This document shows, piece after piece, positions 39,264 through 49,747 of a stretch of 56,225 nucleotides of DNA; position 1 is the stretch's first letter, and the number at the start of each line of letters is the position of its first letter. Source of the DNA: Sphingomonadales bacterium (GTDB lineage Bacteria; Pseudomonadota; Alphaproteobacteria; Sphingomonadales; Govanellaceae); contig JACFMS010000023.1 in assembly GCA_019455285.1 (NCBI GenBank), positions 1 through 56,225 of the forward strand, given 5' to 3'. The position numbers and the translations under genes were made by a program. Under the pieces are notes generated by a model. The model saw only the letters and a program-made list of their open reading frames with translations. It ran no database searches and had not been told where the DNA came from.

Positions 39264-41444
39264 GTGGTCAAGGCAGCGGCAGATGATCGGGTGGCGGTTC
39301 TCCTGCCGCTGCCGCTCCTCGGCGCCTTCGACTACGCCAGCGGCGGTCTGCGGCTGTCTCCCGGCGATTTCGTTCGCGTGCCGCTAGCGGGTCGCGAGGT
39401 GGTGGGCGTGGTCTGGACCCAGGCGGCGGCGGGCAAGGCGGTGGCGCTGGCGCGCCTCAAGGCCGTGCGCGCCCGGCTCGATCTGCCGCCGCTTTCCCCC
39501 GACATGCTGCGCTTTATCGACTGGGTGGCCGCCTATACCCTCACGCCCCCCGGCGCGGTCCTGAAAATGGTGATGAGCGCGCCGGCGGCGTTCGAACCTC
39601 TCCCGGTGCGCCGAGCCTATGTGCGCGGCGGGCCGCCGCCGGCGCGGCTGACGGCGGAACGCACCCGGCTTTTGGAGATGCTCCTCGACGATAGGCCGCG
39701 TTCGGTGAGTGAGCTTTGCCGCCTCGCCTACGTCGGCCAGGGGGTGGTGCGCGGGCTGATCGAGGCCGGGACGCTCATGGCGGTCGATATCCCGGCGGAC
39801 GCTCCCTATGACCCGCCCGATCCCCTCCGGCCGGGGCCGGCTTTGTCGGCGGATCAGCAGGCGGCGGTTGACGGCATTGCGAAGAATGGCGACGGCTTTG
39901 CCCCGGCGCTTCTCGAAGGTGTCACCGGCTCGGGCAAGACTGAGGTTTATTTCGAGCTCATCGCCCGCCTGTTGAAAAAAGACAGCTCGACCCAGGCGCT
40001 GGTGCTGCTGCCCGAAATCGCGCTCACCTCGCAATGGCTGGGGCGCTTTCGTGAGCGCTTCGGGGCCTCGCCGGTGCTGTGGCACTCCGACGTTGGCGAG
40101 GCGGAGCGGCGGCGCGCCTGGCGGGCAGTGGCGGCGGGCCAGGCGCGGCTGGTGGTGGGGGCGCGCTCGGCGCTGTTCCTGCCCTACCGCAACTTGCAGC
40201 TCATCGTCGTCGACGAGGAGCACGATCAAGCCTTCAAGCAGGAGGAAGGCGTGATCTATCAGGGCCGCGACATGGCGGTGGTGCGCGCCCACTTGGGGCG
40301 GTTCCCGATCGTGCTTGCCTCCGCCACGCCATCCCTGGAAACCGTACACAATGTCAACGCCGGCAAATACCGCGCCTTTATTCTGCCCGACCGTCACGGC
40401 GCGGCGGAATTACCGGACATCCGCGCCATCGACATGCGCCGTGCGCCGCCGCCGCGCGGCGCATTCCTTTCCCCGCCATTGCGCGACGCCATGGCCGCAA
40501 CCCTGGCGGCGGGGGAACAGGCGCTGTTGTTCCTCAATCGTCGCGGCTACGCGCCGTTGACGCTATGCCGCGCCTGCGGCCATCGTCTGGAGTGTCCCCA
40601 TTGCTCGACGTGGATGGTGGAGCATCGCTACGCCGGACGGCTGGAATGCCATCACTGCGGCCACCTGATGCCGCTTCTTGAAGATTGTCCTTCTTGCGCC
40701 GCCGTGGGGGCGATGACGGCGATCGGCCCCGGCGTCGAACGGGTGGCTGAGGAAGTGGCCGAGCTTTTGCCCGAAGCGCGGTTGTTGGTGCTGTCCAGCG
40801 ATCAGGCAACCTCGGCGGCGCACTTTGCCTCGATGATCGACGACATTGAAAGCCATCGCGTCGATGTGGTGATCGGCACCCAGATCGTCACCAAGGGCTA
40901 TCACTTTCCGAAATTGACCCTGGTTGGCGTGGTCGACGCCGATCTCGGGCTGACCGGCGGCGACCTGCGCGCCGCCGAGCGCACCTATCAGCAACTATCG
41001 CAGGTGGCCGGCCGCGCCGGGCGCGAATCCTTGAAAGGCTCGGTATTGGTGCAGACCTACATGCCGGAACATCCGGTGATGGCGGCGCTGGTGAAGGGCG
41101 ACAAGGCCGCCTTCGTCGCCGCCGAGCTGGCCGAACGGCAGGCGCAAGGCATGCCGCCGTTCGGCCGTCTGGCCGCCGTCATCGTCGCCGGCGAGGAGGC
41201 CGAGGCGGTGATCCGCATGGCGCGCCGGCTGGGCATGACTGCGCCCCACGGCAATGGCGTCAGCGTGCTCGGGCCCGCGCCGGCGCCGTTGGCGCTGTTG
41301 CGCGGCCGGCACCGCTGGCGGCTCCTTCTCAAAGCGACGCGCGGCGCGGATGTGCAAAAAACCTTGCGGGCATGGCTTGCCCGCGCCGGCGGCGTCAAAG
41401 GCGTGCGCGTGCAGGTGGATGTCGATCCTTATAGCTTTCTTTGA
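39264..41444 (+). CDS. priA: Primosomal protein N' (replication restart helicase PriA)
   Basis: This is a 726-aa superfamily 2 helicase that reloads the replisome at stalled forks. The N-terminal DNA-binding domain ([20 protein letters not shown]) is followed by Walker [15 protein letters not shown] and Walker [16 protein letters not shown]. The Zn-binding Cys array is [14 protein letters not shown]...CHHCG...CPSC. Motif [15 protein letters not shown] and QVAGRAGR close the helicase core. I chose the GTG at 39264 because GGGGGAG precedes it; an upstream GTG at 39225 is in frame. It normally precedes atpH in related genomes; here 10.4 kb of block B intervenes. Confidence 0.96.
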   Translation: MVKAAADDRVAVLLPLPLLGAFDYASGGLRLSPGDFVRVPLAGREVVGVVWTQAAAGKAVALARLKAVRARLDLPPLSPDMLRFIDWVAAYTLTPPGAVLKMVMSAPAAFEPLPVRRAYVRGGPPPARLTAERTRLLEMLLDDRPRSVSELCRLAYVGQGVVRGLIEAGTLMAVDIPADAPYDPPDPLRPGPALSADQQAAVDGIAKNGDGFAPALLEGVTGSGKTEVYFELIARLLKKDSSTQALVLLPEIALTSQWLGRFRERFGASPVLWHSDVGEAERRRAWRAVAAGQARLVVGARSALFLPYRNLQLIVVDEEHDQAFKQEEGVIYQGRDMAVVRAHLGRFPIVLASATPSLETVHNVNAGKYRAFILPDRHGAAELPDIRAIDMRRAPPPRGAFLSPPLRDAMAATLAAGEQALLFLNRRGYAPLTLCRACGHRLECPHCSTWMVEHRYAGRLECHHCGHLMPLLEDCPSCAAVGAMTAIGPGVERVAEEVAELLPEARLLVLSSDQATSAAHFASMIDDIESHRVDVVIGTQIVTKGYHFPKLTLVGVVDADLGLTGGDLRAAERTYQQLSQVAGRAGRESLKGSVLVQTYMPEHPVMAALVKGDKAAFVAAELAERQAQGMPPFGRLAAVIVAGEEAEAVIRMARRLGMTAPHGNGVSVLGPAPAPLALLRGRHRWRLLLKATRGADVQKTLRAWLARAGGVKGVRVQVDVDPYSFL

Positions 41445-41560
41445 CCACAGGAGGTTGCCTAAAGGGTCGCCTCTCCCTTGGTATTCAAGGTCGACGACGG
41501 GAGCAATCCATGTAAAATGGAACTCACCGGCGCATAAATGGCACGGTTTGATCCGGTAGG

Positions 41561-44296
41561 ATGATAAAAGCAACACCTGCAAGAGCAACGGAAGGGCAAT
41601 CGCCGACCCAAGCGATCATGGTAACGCGCTTGGCGCCCAGCGTTCAGCGCGCCAAGTTGGTGGAGCGGGATAGCCTGCTTCGGGCGCTTGATGGGGCGGC
41701 CTCGGCGCGCCTGATCAAGCTGGAAGCGGCGGCCGGATACGGCAAGACGACCTTACTCACGCAATGGCGCGACAGGCTTCTGGCCGGCGGCGTTAAGGCG
41801 GCGTGGTTGTCTTTGGACGAGGAGGACGATAGCGCCGGCGCCTTGGTAGCCAACCTCGGCTATGCATTTCAGCGCGCCGGCGTCACTGTGCCGGCGGAAG
41901 TAACCGCCGCCTCCGCTCCCAATGAGGCGGACGCCCGTCACCGGCTGCAACGGTTGCTTAACGCCCTTGCCGATAATGGGCAGCCGCTGGCGCTCATTCT
42001 CGATGAATTCGAACGGCTGTCACCGCCCGTCGTCCAGGCCGTTATTGCGCCCTTGATCAAGTGGGCGCCGGACAATCTGGTGACGGCCATCGGCAGTCGC
42101 GAACGCCTGTCGCTGCCGGTGGCCGCGTTGCGCGCCCGGGGACTGGTGTTTGAATTGAAAGCGGCGGACCTTCGCTTCCGACCCGATGAGATCGGGCGGC
42201 TTTTTGACTGCCGGTTAAGCCGCGCCGATCTTTCATCCGTTGAGGCCAACACCGAGGGTTGGCCGGTGGCGGTTCAGTTGCTTCGTAGCTGGTGGGAAAA
42301 CAATAAGCAGCAGCATCAGGCCCTTTCAGGATTGCAAAACGCCACCTCGGACATTGCGGAATACCTGTCGGAGCAAGTGCTGTCATTCGTCCCCGAGGAA
42401 TTGCGCCGGTGCCTGCGCGAGGTCTCGGTTCTTGATACGCTCAGCGATGGCGCCATTGAATTTATTACCGGCCGAACTGGGCTCTTAGCGCAAATTCTCG
42501 CTGTCGATATTCTCCGGCCGTTTCTGACTGGCGTTGATCAGGATATCGGACTTTATCGGCTGCATCCCATCCTGCAGGCGGTGCTTGCCGGTGAATTCAA
42601 TCTTCTGCCGGCAGATCGACGTTTTGCGCTGCAACGATCGGCGGCTCAATGGTATGCCCGGGGCGGCCAACTCACCCGCGCCATCCGTTACGCCCTTGAC
42701 GCCGGCGACGGCGATCTGGCCGGCGTCACCATTGAAAATGCCGGCGGCGTGCAAATCTGGATCCGTCAGGGCATGTCCCGCACCAAGGCCGTGGACGCTT
42801 ATTTAAGCGAACCGCTGCTCGATCGTTTTCCTCGCCTGCGTCTGCTGCATGCCCTGGTGCTGGCCAAGGAAGGGCGATTGAGTGTGGCGCGGCAGAATTT
42901 TGAGAAGGCGCGCGCCGCTACCAGCGATTTCACCACCCTGGCCGGCGGCGGCAATCTTATCGCCTTACGTCAGGATAGCCTCGTCGTCGAGTCGACCTTG
43001 TTGGTCAATGAGTGTCAGCCGCCGGGCGATGCTTATCTCGCAGCTTTCGAGGATACGCTGCGCGGCGTTGCCGGCGACGATCACATATGCCAAGGATACT
43101 GGCGGACGTTTCTTTGCATTTCCCGCCATCAGCGCGGGCTGTTCGACAAAGCGTCGGAGGCCGCGCATGAGGCGATCGATCATTATCGGCAGTTCCAATT
43201 GCCGCATGGCGAGTTTTTCAACCATTTACACATCGGCACCATCAACTTCGCGCAGGGACTGCCGGCGGCGGCGGAAGCAGCGTATAACCGGGCGCGTCAC
43301 ATGGCCGCTACACACTTTCCAGACGACCAAACAAAATCGACCTTGATCAATGCCCTGCAGGCGGAACTTGCCTATGAACAGAATCTGATTCTGAAAGCCC
43401 ATAGACGATCGCAGCTTGCCATATCTCGCACGCGCAAATCAGAAGCGTGGTATGACATCTATGCCGCTGAATTCATCACCGCCATCATGATTGCCTTGGA
43501 GCGCGAGGGCTTTGACGCCGCGGCCGCGGTTATCGATACCGCGCGGCTGGAGGCTTCGGCGCGGCAAGCCCGCGGCTTGATGCCGCTTCTGGAGGCGACG
43601 CGCGCCTCTTGTCTGGCGCTCAGCGGCATGGTTGCGCAAGCTGCCGACGTCTTGCGCTATTCCCTGTTCGATTTGGCGGAGCTGGCCGAATGGCAAGCAG
43701 AGCGCACATGGCGCGAGCGGGAGGCCATCATGGTCGCTTACATCCGTGTTGCCGCCCGCGACCGATCATTTTCTATACCGGCGGAGCGTCTGGAGCAATC
43801 GCTACGCCGCTTGTGGGCGCTGCGGCATGTGCGCTCGGCCATCCGCATTGCCGCCGCCATGGCCGTCTATTACGCCGCCCATGGCGAGGTCAAGCTGGCG
43901 TATCAGCATCTTACCGCTGCCGTGCGGGCCTCGGCGACCACCGGTTATGTACGCGCCTTTCATGAGGAGGCGGTGTTGGCGCGCCCGCTATTGGCCGAAT
44001 GGTTGACCGAGGCGACGCCGCCCTTGGAGCGGGAAGTCAAGCACCATGCCAAATCCTTGCTGGCGGCGCTGTCGCTGGTCCACGCCGATGACGTCCATCG
44101 CCCGGCGCTGACGGCGCGGGAAGCGGATATGTTGCGGCAGCTCAACAACGGCCAGTCGGACAAGGAAATCGCGCGGGCGCTGGATTTAAGCCAGAACACC
44201 GTCAAGTTCCACTTAAAGAACCTATACCTCAAGCTGCATGCGGCAAATCGCTTGGAAGCGGTGCAAAAGGGCCGTGACTTAGGGTTGATTACCTAG
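41561..44296 (+). CDS. LuxR-family MalT/LAL-type transcriptional activator
   Basis: This is a 911-aa ATP-dependent regulator of the MalT/LAL type. The N-terminal NTPase has Walker A AAAGYGKTT near residue 58, an ADEDD-like WLSLDEEDDSAGALVANL, and LALILDEFERL as Walker B. The central region consists of helical repeats typical of the ligand-sensing part. The C-terminal LuxR HTH is LTAREADMLRQLNNGQSDKE...NTVKFHLKNLYLKL. The first ATG has GGTAGG directly abutting it, which is poor spacing; a start at the ATG at 41618 (MVTRLAPSV) also matches where such proteins usually begin. It lies upstream of the hydantoinase-like operon and probably activates it. Confidence 0.93.
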   Translation: MIKATPARATEGQSPTQAIMVTRLAPSVQRAKLVERDSLLRALDGAASARLIKLEAAAGYGKTTLLTQWRDRLLAGGVKAAWLSLDEEDDSAGALVANLGYAFQRAGVTVPAEVTAASAPNEADARHRLQRLLNALADNGQPLALILDEFERLSPPVVQAVIAPLIKWAPDNLVTAIGSRERLSLPVAALRARGLVFELKAADLRFRPDEIGRLFDCRLSRADLSSVEANTEGWPVAVQLLRSWWENNKQQHQALSGLQNATSDIAEYLSEQVLSFVPEELRRCLREVSVLDTLSDGAIEFITGRTGLLAQILAVDILRPFLTGVDQDIGLYRLHPILQAVLAGEFNLLPADRRFALQRSAAQWYARGGQLTRAIRYALDAGDGDLAGVTIENAGGVQIWIRQGMSRTKAVDAYLSEPLLDRFPRLRLLHALVLAKEGRLSVARQNFEKARAATSDFTTLAGGGNLIALRQDSLVVESTLLVNECQPPGDAYLAAFEDTLRGVAGDDHICQGYWRTFLCISRHQRGLFDKASEAAHEAIDHYRQFQLPHGEFFNHLHIGTINFAQGLPAAAEAAYNRARHMAATHFPDDQTKSTLINALQAELAYEQNLILKAHRRSQLAISRTRKSEAWYDIYAAEFITAIMIALEREGFDAAAAVIDTARLEASARQARGLMPLLEATRASCLALSGMVAQAADVLRYSLFDLAELAEWQAERTWREREAIMVAYIRVAARDRSFSIPAERLEQSLRRLWALRHVRSAIRIAAAMAVYYAAHGEVKLAYQHLTAAVRASATTGYVRAFHEEAVLARPLLAEWLTEATPPLEREVKHHAKSLLAALSLVHADDVHRPALTAREADMLRQLNNGQSDKEIARALDLSQNTVKFHLKNLYLKLHAANRLEAVQKGRDLGLIT

Positions 44297-44418
44297 GAAA
44301 TCGAAAAAACCCACTCATCGGGGTAGGTAGCCGCCCCACTCGTTTATCGCCCGCTCCACCCCTTGGCATCTTTATCCTACCTCTCGCCATTGTTGCGCCG
44401 GCGCGGCGATGAGATGAG

Positions 44419-44457
44419 CCTGTTCGCCATTCGTCGCTACCGCGACTTGCGAACAGG
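44419..44457 (+). promoter_or_regulatory. Stem-loop overlapping the ribosome binding site of the hydantoinase-like gene
   Basis: CCTGTTCGC (44419-44427) pairs perfectly with GCGAACAGG (44449-44457). Inside, GTCGC (44433-44437) pairs with GCGAC (44442-44446) over a TACC tetraloop. The AGG of the Shine-Dalgarno AGGAAAG is in the 3' arm, ten bases before the ATG, so folding would limit translation. Confidence 0.6.
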
Positions 44458-44466
44458 AAAGACACT

Positions 44467-46056
44467 ATGCGCATTGGCATCGACGTCGGCGGCACCAATA
44501 CCGATGCCGTCCTGCTGGACGGACGCCGGGTGCGCGCTTGGCGCAAGGCGCCCACCACCGCAGACGTCAGCCACGGCATCATTGACGCCATCACCGATGT
44601 TTTGGGTCAGGCGCAGGCCTTGCCCGGCGATATCGACTGCGTGATGATCGGCACCACGCAATTCACCAACGCCATCGTCGAGCGCCGCCATCTCCTCAAC
44701 GTCGGGATCATCCGCATCGCCCTGCCGGCGACGCGGGGGCTGCGGCCGCTGGTGGATTGGCCGGCGGACATCAAGGCGGCGGTTCATGGCGAAACTTATC
44801 TTATCGCCGGCGGCTATCAGTATGACGGCCGCGTCAACAGCGCCCTCGACGTTGAAGCCTTGAAAGAAGCCGCGCGCGATATCAAGCGGCGGGGCTTGAC
44901 CAGCGTCGCCGTCACCGCCCTGTTCTCGCCGGTCAATCAGAAAATGGAGAGCATCGCCGAGGAGATCCTACGCGACATTGTCCCCGAGGTACGCGTCACG
45001 CTGTCCCACGAGATCGGCCGCATCGGCCTTCTGGAGCGCGAGAACGCCGCGGTGATGAACGCCAGTCTCGCCGATCTCTCAACCTCGATCGTCAGCTCTT
45101 TCCGCCGCGCCTTGCGCGATCTTGGCATCACCGCGCCGTTCTATATCAGCCAGAACGACGGCACCCTAATGAGCGCCGAATTTGTCGAGAAGTATCCGGT
45201 GCTGACCTTCGCCTCGGGACCCACCAACAGCATGCGCGGCGCGGCCTATCTTTCCCACTTAAGCGATGCCCTGGTGGCCGATATCGGCGGCACCACCACC
45301 GATGTCGGCATGCTGATCCACGGCTTCCCGCGCGAGTCGTCGGTGACGGTGGATATCGGCGGCGTGCGCACCAATTTCCGCATGCCTGACGTGCTGGCGA
45401 TCGGCCTGGGCGGCGGCAGCTTGGTGCTGCAAGGGGAAAAATTGGCGATCGGCCCGCAATCGGTGGGCTACCGCATCCGCGATAAGGCGCTGGTGTTTGG
45501 CGGCGATACCTTGACCGCCACCGATATCGCGGTGGCCGCCGGCTACGCCGACATCGGCGACCGCGCCCGGGTGGCGCATCTATCCTCGAAGATGGTGAAC
45601 GAGGCGATTGATCTTATTCACCACAAGGTGGCCGAGGGCGTCGACCGCATGAAGACCTCTCAGCGCGAAGCGCCGCTCATTCTGGTCGGCGGCGGCGCCA
45701 TTTTGATCAATCGTCCCATTCCCGGCACGTCAAAGCTGATCGTTCCCGATTTTGCGTCGGTGGCCAACGCCATCGGCGCCGCCATCGCCCAGGTCGGCGG
45801 CGAGATCGATCGGGTGTTTTCTTACGCCAAGACAGGCCGCGAGGCGGCGCTGGCGGAAGCGCGCGCGGTTGCGCGCCAAGCGGCGGTGGCGGCGGGCGCG
45901 GCGCCGGAGACAGTTCAGATACTAGAGTCTGAAGAAATTCCGCTTGCCTACGTTCCAGGAGGCGCGGTGCGGGTGCGGGTGCGGGCGGCTGGAGACCTCG
46001 CCATCGCCAAGCGTCCGCCGTCGCCAACCACTGGGACCGTTGCAAGTTCGGGATAA
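44467..46056 (+). CDS. Hydantoinase/oxoprolinase family protein (HyuA-like)
   Basis: This 529-aa protein of the ASKHA-fold hydantoinase/oxoprolinase A family includes ATP-dependent N-methylhydantoinase, 5-oxoprolinase and acetone carboxylase subunits. The N-terminal phosphate-binding loop is RIGIDVGGTNTDAVLLDG. A second one, LVADIGGTTTDVGMLIHG, is near residue 280, and GLGGGSLVLQGEKLAIGPQSVGY is the family signature. No HyuB-type subunit gene is present; the partner in this cluster is a DUF917 protein, as in many uncharacterised clusters. The ATG at 44467 follows AGGAAAG. It probably performs ATP-dependent opening of a cyclic amide ring; the substrate is unknown. Confidence 0.9.
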   Translation: MRIGIDVGGTNTDAVLLDGRRVRAWRKAPTTADVSHGIIDAITDVLGQAQALPGDIDCVMIGTTQFTNAIVERRHLLNVGIIRIALPATRGLRPLVDWPADIKAAVHGETYLIAGGYQYDGRVNSALDVEALKEAARDIKRRGLTSVAVTALFSPVNQKMESIAEEILRDIVPEVRVTLSHEIGRIGLLERENAAVMNASLADLSTSIVSSFRRALRDLGITAPFYISQNDGTLMSAEFVEKYPVLTFASGPTNSMRGAAYLSHLSDALVADIGGTTTDVGMLIHGFPRESSVTVDIGGVRTNFRMPDVLAIGLGGGSLVLQGEKLAIGPQSVGYRIRDKALVFGGDTLTATDIAVAAGYADIGDRARVAHLSSKMVNEAIDLIHHKVAEGVDRMKTSQREAPLILVGGGAILINRPIPGTSKLIVPDFASVANAIGAAIAQVGGEIDRVFSYAKTGREAALAEARAVARQAAVAAGAAPETVQILESEEIPLAYVPGGAVRVRVRAAGDLAIAKRPPSPTTGTVASSG

Positions 46057-46087
46057 AGCACGGATCATCATCATTGGGAGAGAACAG

Positions 46088-48241
46088 ATGACGACACTAA
46101 GAACCACGGGAACATGGGGAAGCCTTCTCGCCTCAACGATCCTGGCCGCCGGCGCCATGGTGGCGCCGCCGTCGATTGCCGCTGAACCGGAAAAGGCCGC
46201 CTGGGCGATGGATGAAATCGTCGTAACCAGCCGTAAGCGGGAAGAAAGGCTGCAAGAGGTACCGGATTCGGTCGTGGTGCTTACTTCCCAGCAGCTCGAA
46301 GTATCAAACGTCAACGGTTTGCGTGATTTTGTTAACTTAACGCCGAACCTTTTTGTGCGCGACACCTTCCGGTCGAACGAATCCTTCCTGACCATGCGCG
46401 GTATTTCCAGCGCCCAGGGCGCGCTGCCCCCGGTCGCCTTCGTGGTCGACGGCGTGCAGTACGGCTCCAACGACTTCATCAACCAGGATCTGATCGACGT
46501 TGAGCGGATCGAAGTGCTGCGCGGCCCGCAAGGCGCGCTTTATGGGCAAGGCGCCATTGCCGGGGCGATTAACATCGTTACCAAGGATCCGACCAACGAC
46601 TTTGAAGGCTTCGGCAAGGTGTCCTACGGCCGTGGCGATACGCTGCGCGTCGCTGGCGCGCTTTCCGGCCCCCTCGTGGAAGATCAGCTCTATGCTCGGG
46701 TTACCGGCTACTACAAGTACTCCAACGGCCTGATCCACAACAACTACCTGGACAAGAAGGTGGATGGCATTGACCAGTGGTCGGGCCGTGGCCAGCTATA
46801 CTACAAGGGTGAAAGCCTGAAGATCCGCCTGCAAGGCGGCTATACCCGGGGCACCGGTTCTTGCTGCTTCCTCGACAAGGCGCCCCATGACGGCAACTTC
46901 AACTACAATTTCATTGACGCCAACGGTAACTACGTCAGCGTTGACGATGTAACCAACCCGGGTACCATGACCAACATCGAAGGCAAGACCTGGGACCGCC
47001 TGTCGAACCTGTCCTTGAAGACCGACTACGACTTTGACGGCGTGACTGTAACCTCCATTTCCGGGTACAACCACGTCTACCAGCACGCCTACGCTGATGC
47101 TGACTACACGTCTGCTTCGGCCGTAGTGCAGGATCTGACCTTCAAGACCAACGTTTACAACCAGGAACTGCGCTTTACGTCCAACAGCGACGGCGCGTTC
47201 CACTGGATGTTCGGCGGCTACTATCAGAAACGGAAGGAAAACCAGCACATTCTGGTTGGGAACGAACCTGCCGATCCTTATGATATGGACTCTCTGGTGC
47301 CGAATGTCCTAAACAGCGACCTCCACATCCGCAGCAAGCTGTGGGCGCTGTTCGCCACTGCTGATTATGACATCACCGACAAGCTGACTTTCACCGTGGC
47401 CGGCCGTTACGACCACGATGCGCAGGATTCGGTTGACAGCATCAACCCGCTGGCAACCGCAAAGTCGGCGACGTTCAAGAAGTTCCAGCCCAAGGCCGTA
47501 GTGTCCTATGACTGGAATGACAGCATCATGACTTATATCAGCTATGCCCAGGGCTTCCGCCCCGGCGGTTACACGGTGACGGGCCAGTTCGACAACGAAG
47601 TGACCAAGAACTATGAAATCGGCTTCAAATCGACGCTGCTGGATGGCATGCTTACCTTGAACGGAGCTGCCTACCACATTGATTACTACAACCAGCAGAT
47701 CTCATTCGTGGACATGAACTCGACGCCGCCGATCCGCGGCGTGATCAATGTCGCCCGGTCGCGGGTGGATGGCATGGAGCTGGAACTGGCCGCCAATCCT
47801 TCCGAGAAACTTCAGGTTTCGGCGGGTCTTGGCGTATCCGATTCCGTAGCACTGGAAATTGATCCGAACCCGCCGCTTGTTCCCGTGGCGGCAGTCAATA
47901 GCATCATTGGCAACAAGTCGCCGCTGGTGCCGTCGTTTACGTTCAACCTGGCGGCCACCTGGACGGAACCGATGGGAGATAGTCTGGATCTCGTCATTCA
48001 TGGCAACTACCGCCGGGAGGGATCCTTCTATCACACCCTCAACAACGTTATTAAAAGCGGCGCCCATAACTACATCAATGGCAAGGTCGCTCTTGAATCC
48101 GACAGTGGCTGGTCCGTTGGCGTCTACGGCAAGAACCTGCTGGGCAGCCGGGTGGCGCTGTACGTAAGCCCGACCTTCACGGGCAACCGTATGCCGAACC
48201 AGCCTGCAAGCTACGGCGTGGAGGCGTCATTCAAGTTCTAG
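46088..48241 (+). CDS. TonB-dependent outer-membrane receptor 2
   Basis: This is a 717-aa TonB-dependent transporter. A signal peptide covers residues 1-32 (TILAAGAMVAPPSIAA), the TonB-box-like segment is DEIVVTSRKREERLQEVP, and the plug motif is IEVLRGPQGALYGQGAIAGA. The barrel ends in YGVEASFKF, a canonical C-terminal aromatic. GGGAG lies seven bases before the ATG at 46088; the open frame runs 48 codons further upstream over the end of the HyuA-like gene and is not likely translated. It is 31 bases after that gene, so the pair is co-transcribed. It is closed by a strong terminator. Its codons favour AAC, TAC and AAG, as in highly expressed membrane proteins. Confidence 0.95.
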   Translation: MTTLRTTGTWGSLLASTILAAGAMVAPPSIAAEPEKAAWAMDEIVVTSRKREERLQEVPDSVVVLTSQQLEVSNVNGLRDFVNLTPNLFVRDTFRSNESFLTMRGISSAQGALPPVAFVVDGVQYGSNDFINQDLIDVERIEVLRGPQGALYGQGAIAGAINIVTKDPTNDFEGFGKVSYGRGDTLRVAGALSGPLVEDQLYARVTGYYKYSNGLIHNNYLDKKVDGIDQWSGRGQLYYKGESLKIRLQGGYTRGTGSCCFLDKAPHDGNFNYNFIDANGNYVSVDDVTNPGTMTNIEGKTWDRLSNLSLKTDYDFDGVTVTSISGYNHVYQHAYADADYTSASAVVQDLTFKTNVYNQELRFTSNSDGAFHWMFGGYYQKRKENQHILVGNEPADPYDMDSLVPNVLNSDLHIRSKLWALFATADYDITDKLTFTVAGRYDHDAQDSVDSINPLATAKSATFKKFQPKAVVSYDWNDSIMTYISYAQGFRPGGYTVTGQFDNEVTKNYEIGFKSTLLDGMLTLNGAAYHIDYYNQQISFVDMNSTPPIRGVINVARSRVDGMELELAANPSEKLQVSAGLGVSDSVALEIDPNPPLVPVAAVNSIIGNKSPLVPSFTFNLAATWTEPMGDSLDLVIHGNYRREGSFYHTLNNVIKSGAHNYINGKVALESDSGWSVGVYGKNLLGSRVALYVSPTFTGNRMPNQPASYGVEASFKF

Positions 48242-48256
48242 TCTGTTTCAGTGACC

Positions 48257-48302
48257 GGGCGCGCTGGCTTGGCTGTGGCTATCTCAGCGCGCCCATTTTT
48301 TA
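48257..48302 (+). terminator. Intrinsic terminator after TonB receptor 2
   Basis: GGGCGCGCTG (48257-48266) pairs perfectly with 48285-48294 across an 18-nt loop and runs into ATTTTTTAT. The downstream permease gene therefore needs either read-through or its own promoter. Confidence 0.88.
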
Positions 48303-48368
48303 TCAAGTGAATTGTCAGCTATGCTGTCAGTCCGTTCGACGCTGAACGCTAAAACCTAAGAGACGGTC

Positions 48369-49670
48369 ATGGAAGTCAACGATTCCGGTAACGAATACTC
48401 TCGCTCGCAGGTGCCGCAAAGCGCCACCGTGGCGTGGTGGAAGATCGCCCTCATCAAGATCGGCGTCGTCATTGCCTTGCCGGCGTTCATCAGCGGGGCG
48501 GAGATCGGGTCCTTGATGGGGCTGCGGCGCGGCATGCTGGCGATATTCATCGGCGCGTCCGTGCTGGCAATTCTCGCTGCATTCACCGGCGCCATCGCCG
48601 CCCGCAGTCACCTGACCACGGCGCTGATCGCCCGTCATGCTTTCGGCGATAAAGGGGCGCGGGTGGTCGGCATCGTCTTGGCGGCGACGCTGCTGTGTTG
48701 GTTCGGGGTGACGGCGGAACTGTTCGGTCAAAGTCTGCGCCGCATCAGCGATGATTTCTTTGGTCTCGGTATCAGCACCGCTCCCTATATCATCGCCGGC
48801 GGCGGCCTGATGGTGATGACCACCATTTACGGCTTCAAGGCGTTGCAGCGCTTGGCTGATTGGGCGGTGCCGGTGTTGTTGATCGGTCTTGTCGGCATGG
48901 CTTATTACGGCGTGCGGCAGGCTGCCCCCGGCGTTCTGGACGCCGCGCCGGCCCATAGTCCGCCGCTGGGCTACGGCATCTCCGCCGTCATCGGCTCGCT
49001 GGCCGCCGGCATCACCATCTTTCCCGATGTGGCGCGGTTCGCCCGCTCGTCCAATCACGCGCGGGGCGCCGCCATCGTCACCTACGCCTTTTCCCTGCCG
49101 GCGGTGCTGCTGCTGGCCGCCATTCCCAGCATTGCCACCGGCGAGCGCGACTTGATCGCCATCATGACCGGCTTGGGGCTCGGCATACCGGCATTTGTGT
49201 TTTTATTGCTCACCGCCTGGACCACCAACTCGGGCAATCTTTATTCCGCCACGCTGGGCATTTCCACGTCATTGCCGCGGCTGCCGTTCAAATCGCTGGC
49301 ATTGATATTGGGGGTGATCGGCATTGCTTTCTCCTTGTCCGGCGTCAGCGCCAGCCTCATTCCCTTGTTTGTGCTGATCAGCGCCACCATCCCGCCGGTG
49401 GCGGGCATCTATATCGCCGACTTCTTCGTCATCCGGCGCGGGTCATATGCGGATCAAGGCGTAGCGGAGCGGCCGGCCTATTCGCTGCCCGCCTTTATGG
49501 CGTGGGCGGCGGCGGCAGCGGTGGGGATCTGCGCCGCGCGCGGACTCATTGCCATCATCGGGGTACCGGCGCTGGACGCCATTGCCGTGGCTTTTGCAGG
49601 GTATACGGCGTTGGCGCGGCTGCGCTGCCTGTCATCCCCCGGCCGTTTCTTCCATCGCAAGACAGTCTGA
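48369..49670 (+). CDS. NCS1-type (cytosine permease-like) transporter
   Basis: This is a 433-aa inner-membrane permease with about 12 hydrophobic helices, like CodB and related NCS1 carriers of cytosine, hydantoins and other small heterocycles. The N-terminus VPQSATVAWWKIALIKIG, ALPAFISGAEIGSLMGLRRG and SLAAGITIFPDVARFARSS are NCS1-like, and WTTNSGNLYSATLGIS is the conserved helix-8 region. The ATG is 67 bases after the terminator hairpin. It is followed by the racemase and DUF917 genes, so the transported compound is probably the substrate of these enzymes. Specificity is inferred from family and context. Confidence 0.9.
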   Translation: MEVNDSGNEYSRSQVPQSATVAWWKIALIKIGVVIALPAFISGAEIGSLMGLRRGMLAIFIGASVLAILAAFTGAIAARSHLTTALIARHAFGDKGARVVGIVLAATLLCWFGVTAELFGQSLRRISDDFFGLGISTAPYIIAGGGLMVMTTIYGFKALQRLADWAVPVLLIGLVGMAYYGVRQAAPGVLDAAPAHSPPLGYGISAVIGSLAAGITIFPDVARFARSSNHARGAAIVTYAFSLPAVLLLAAIPSIATGERDLIAIMTGLGLGIPAFVFLLLTAWTTNSGNLYSATLGISTSLPRLPFKSLALILGVIGIAFSLSGVSASLIPLFVLISATIPPVAGIYIADFFVIRRGSYADQGVAERPAYSLPAFMAWAAAAAVGICAARGLIAIIGVPALDAIAVAFAGYTALARLRCLSSPGRFFHRKTV

Positions 49671-49747
49671 CGACGGTGGTTGGGCATGACATTGGGCCAT
49701 AAGATCAAAAAGCTGTTCCGGCGCAACATCCTGGCGGAGATATTTTG

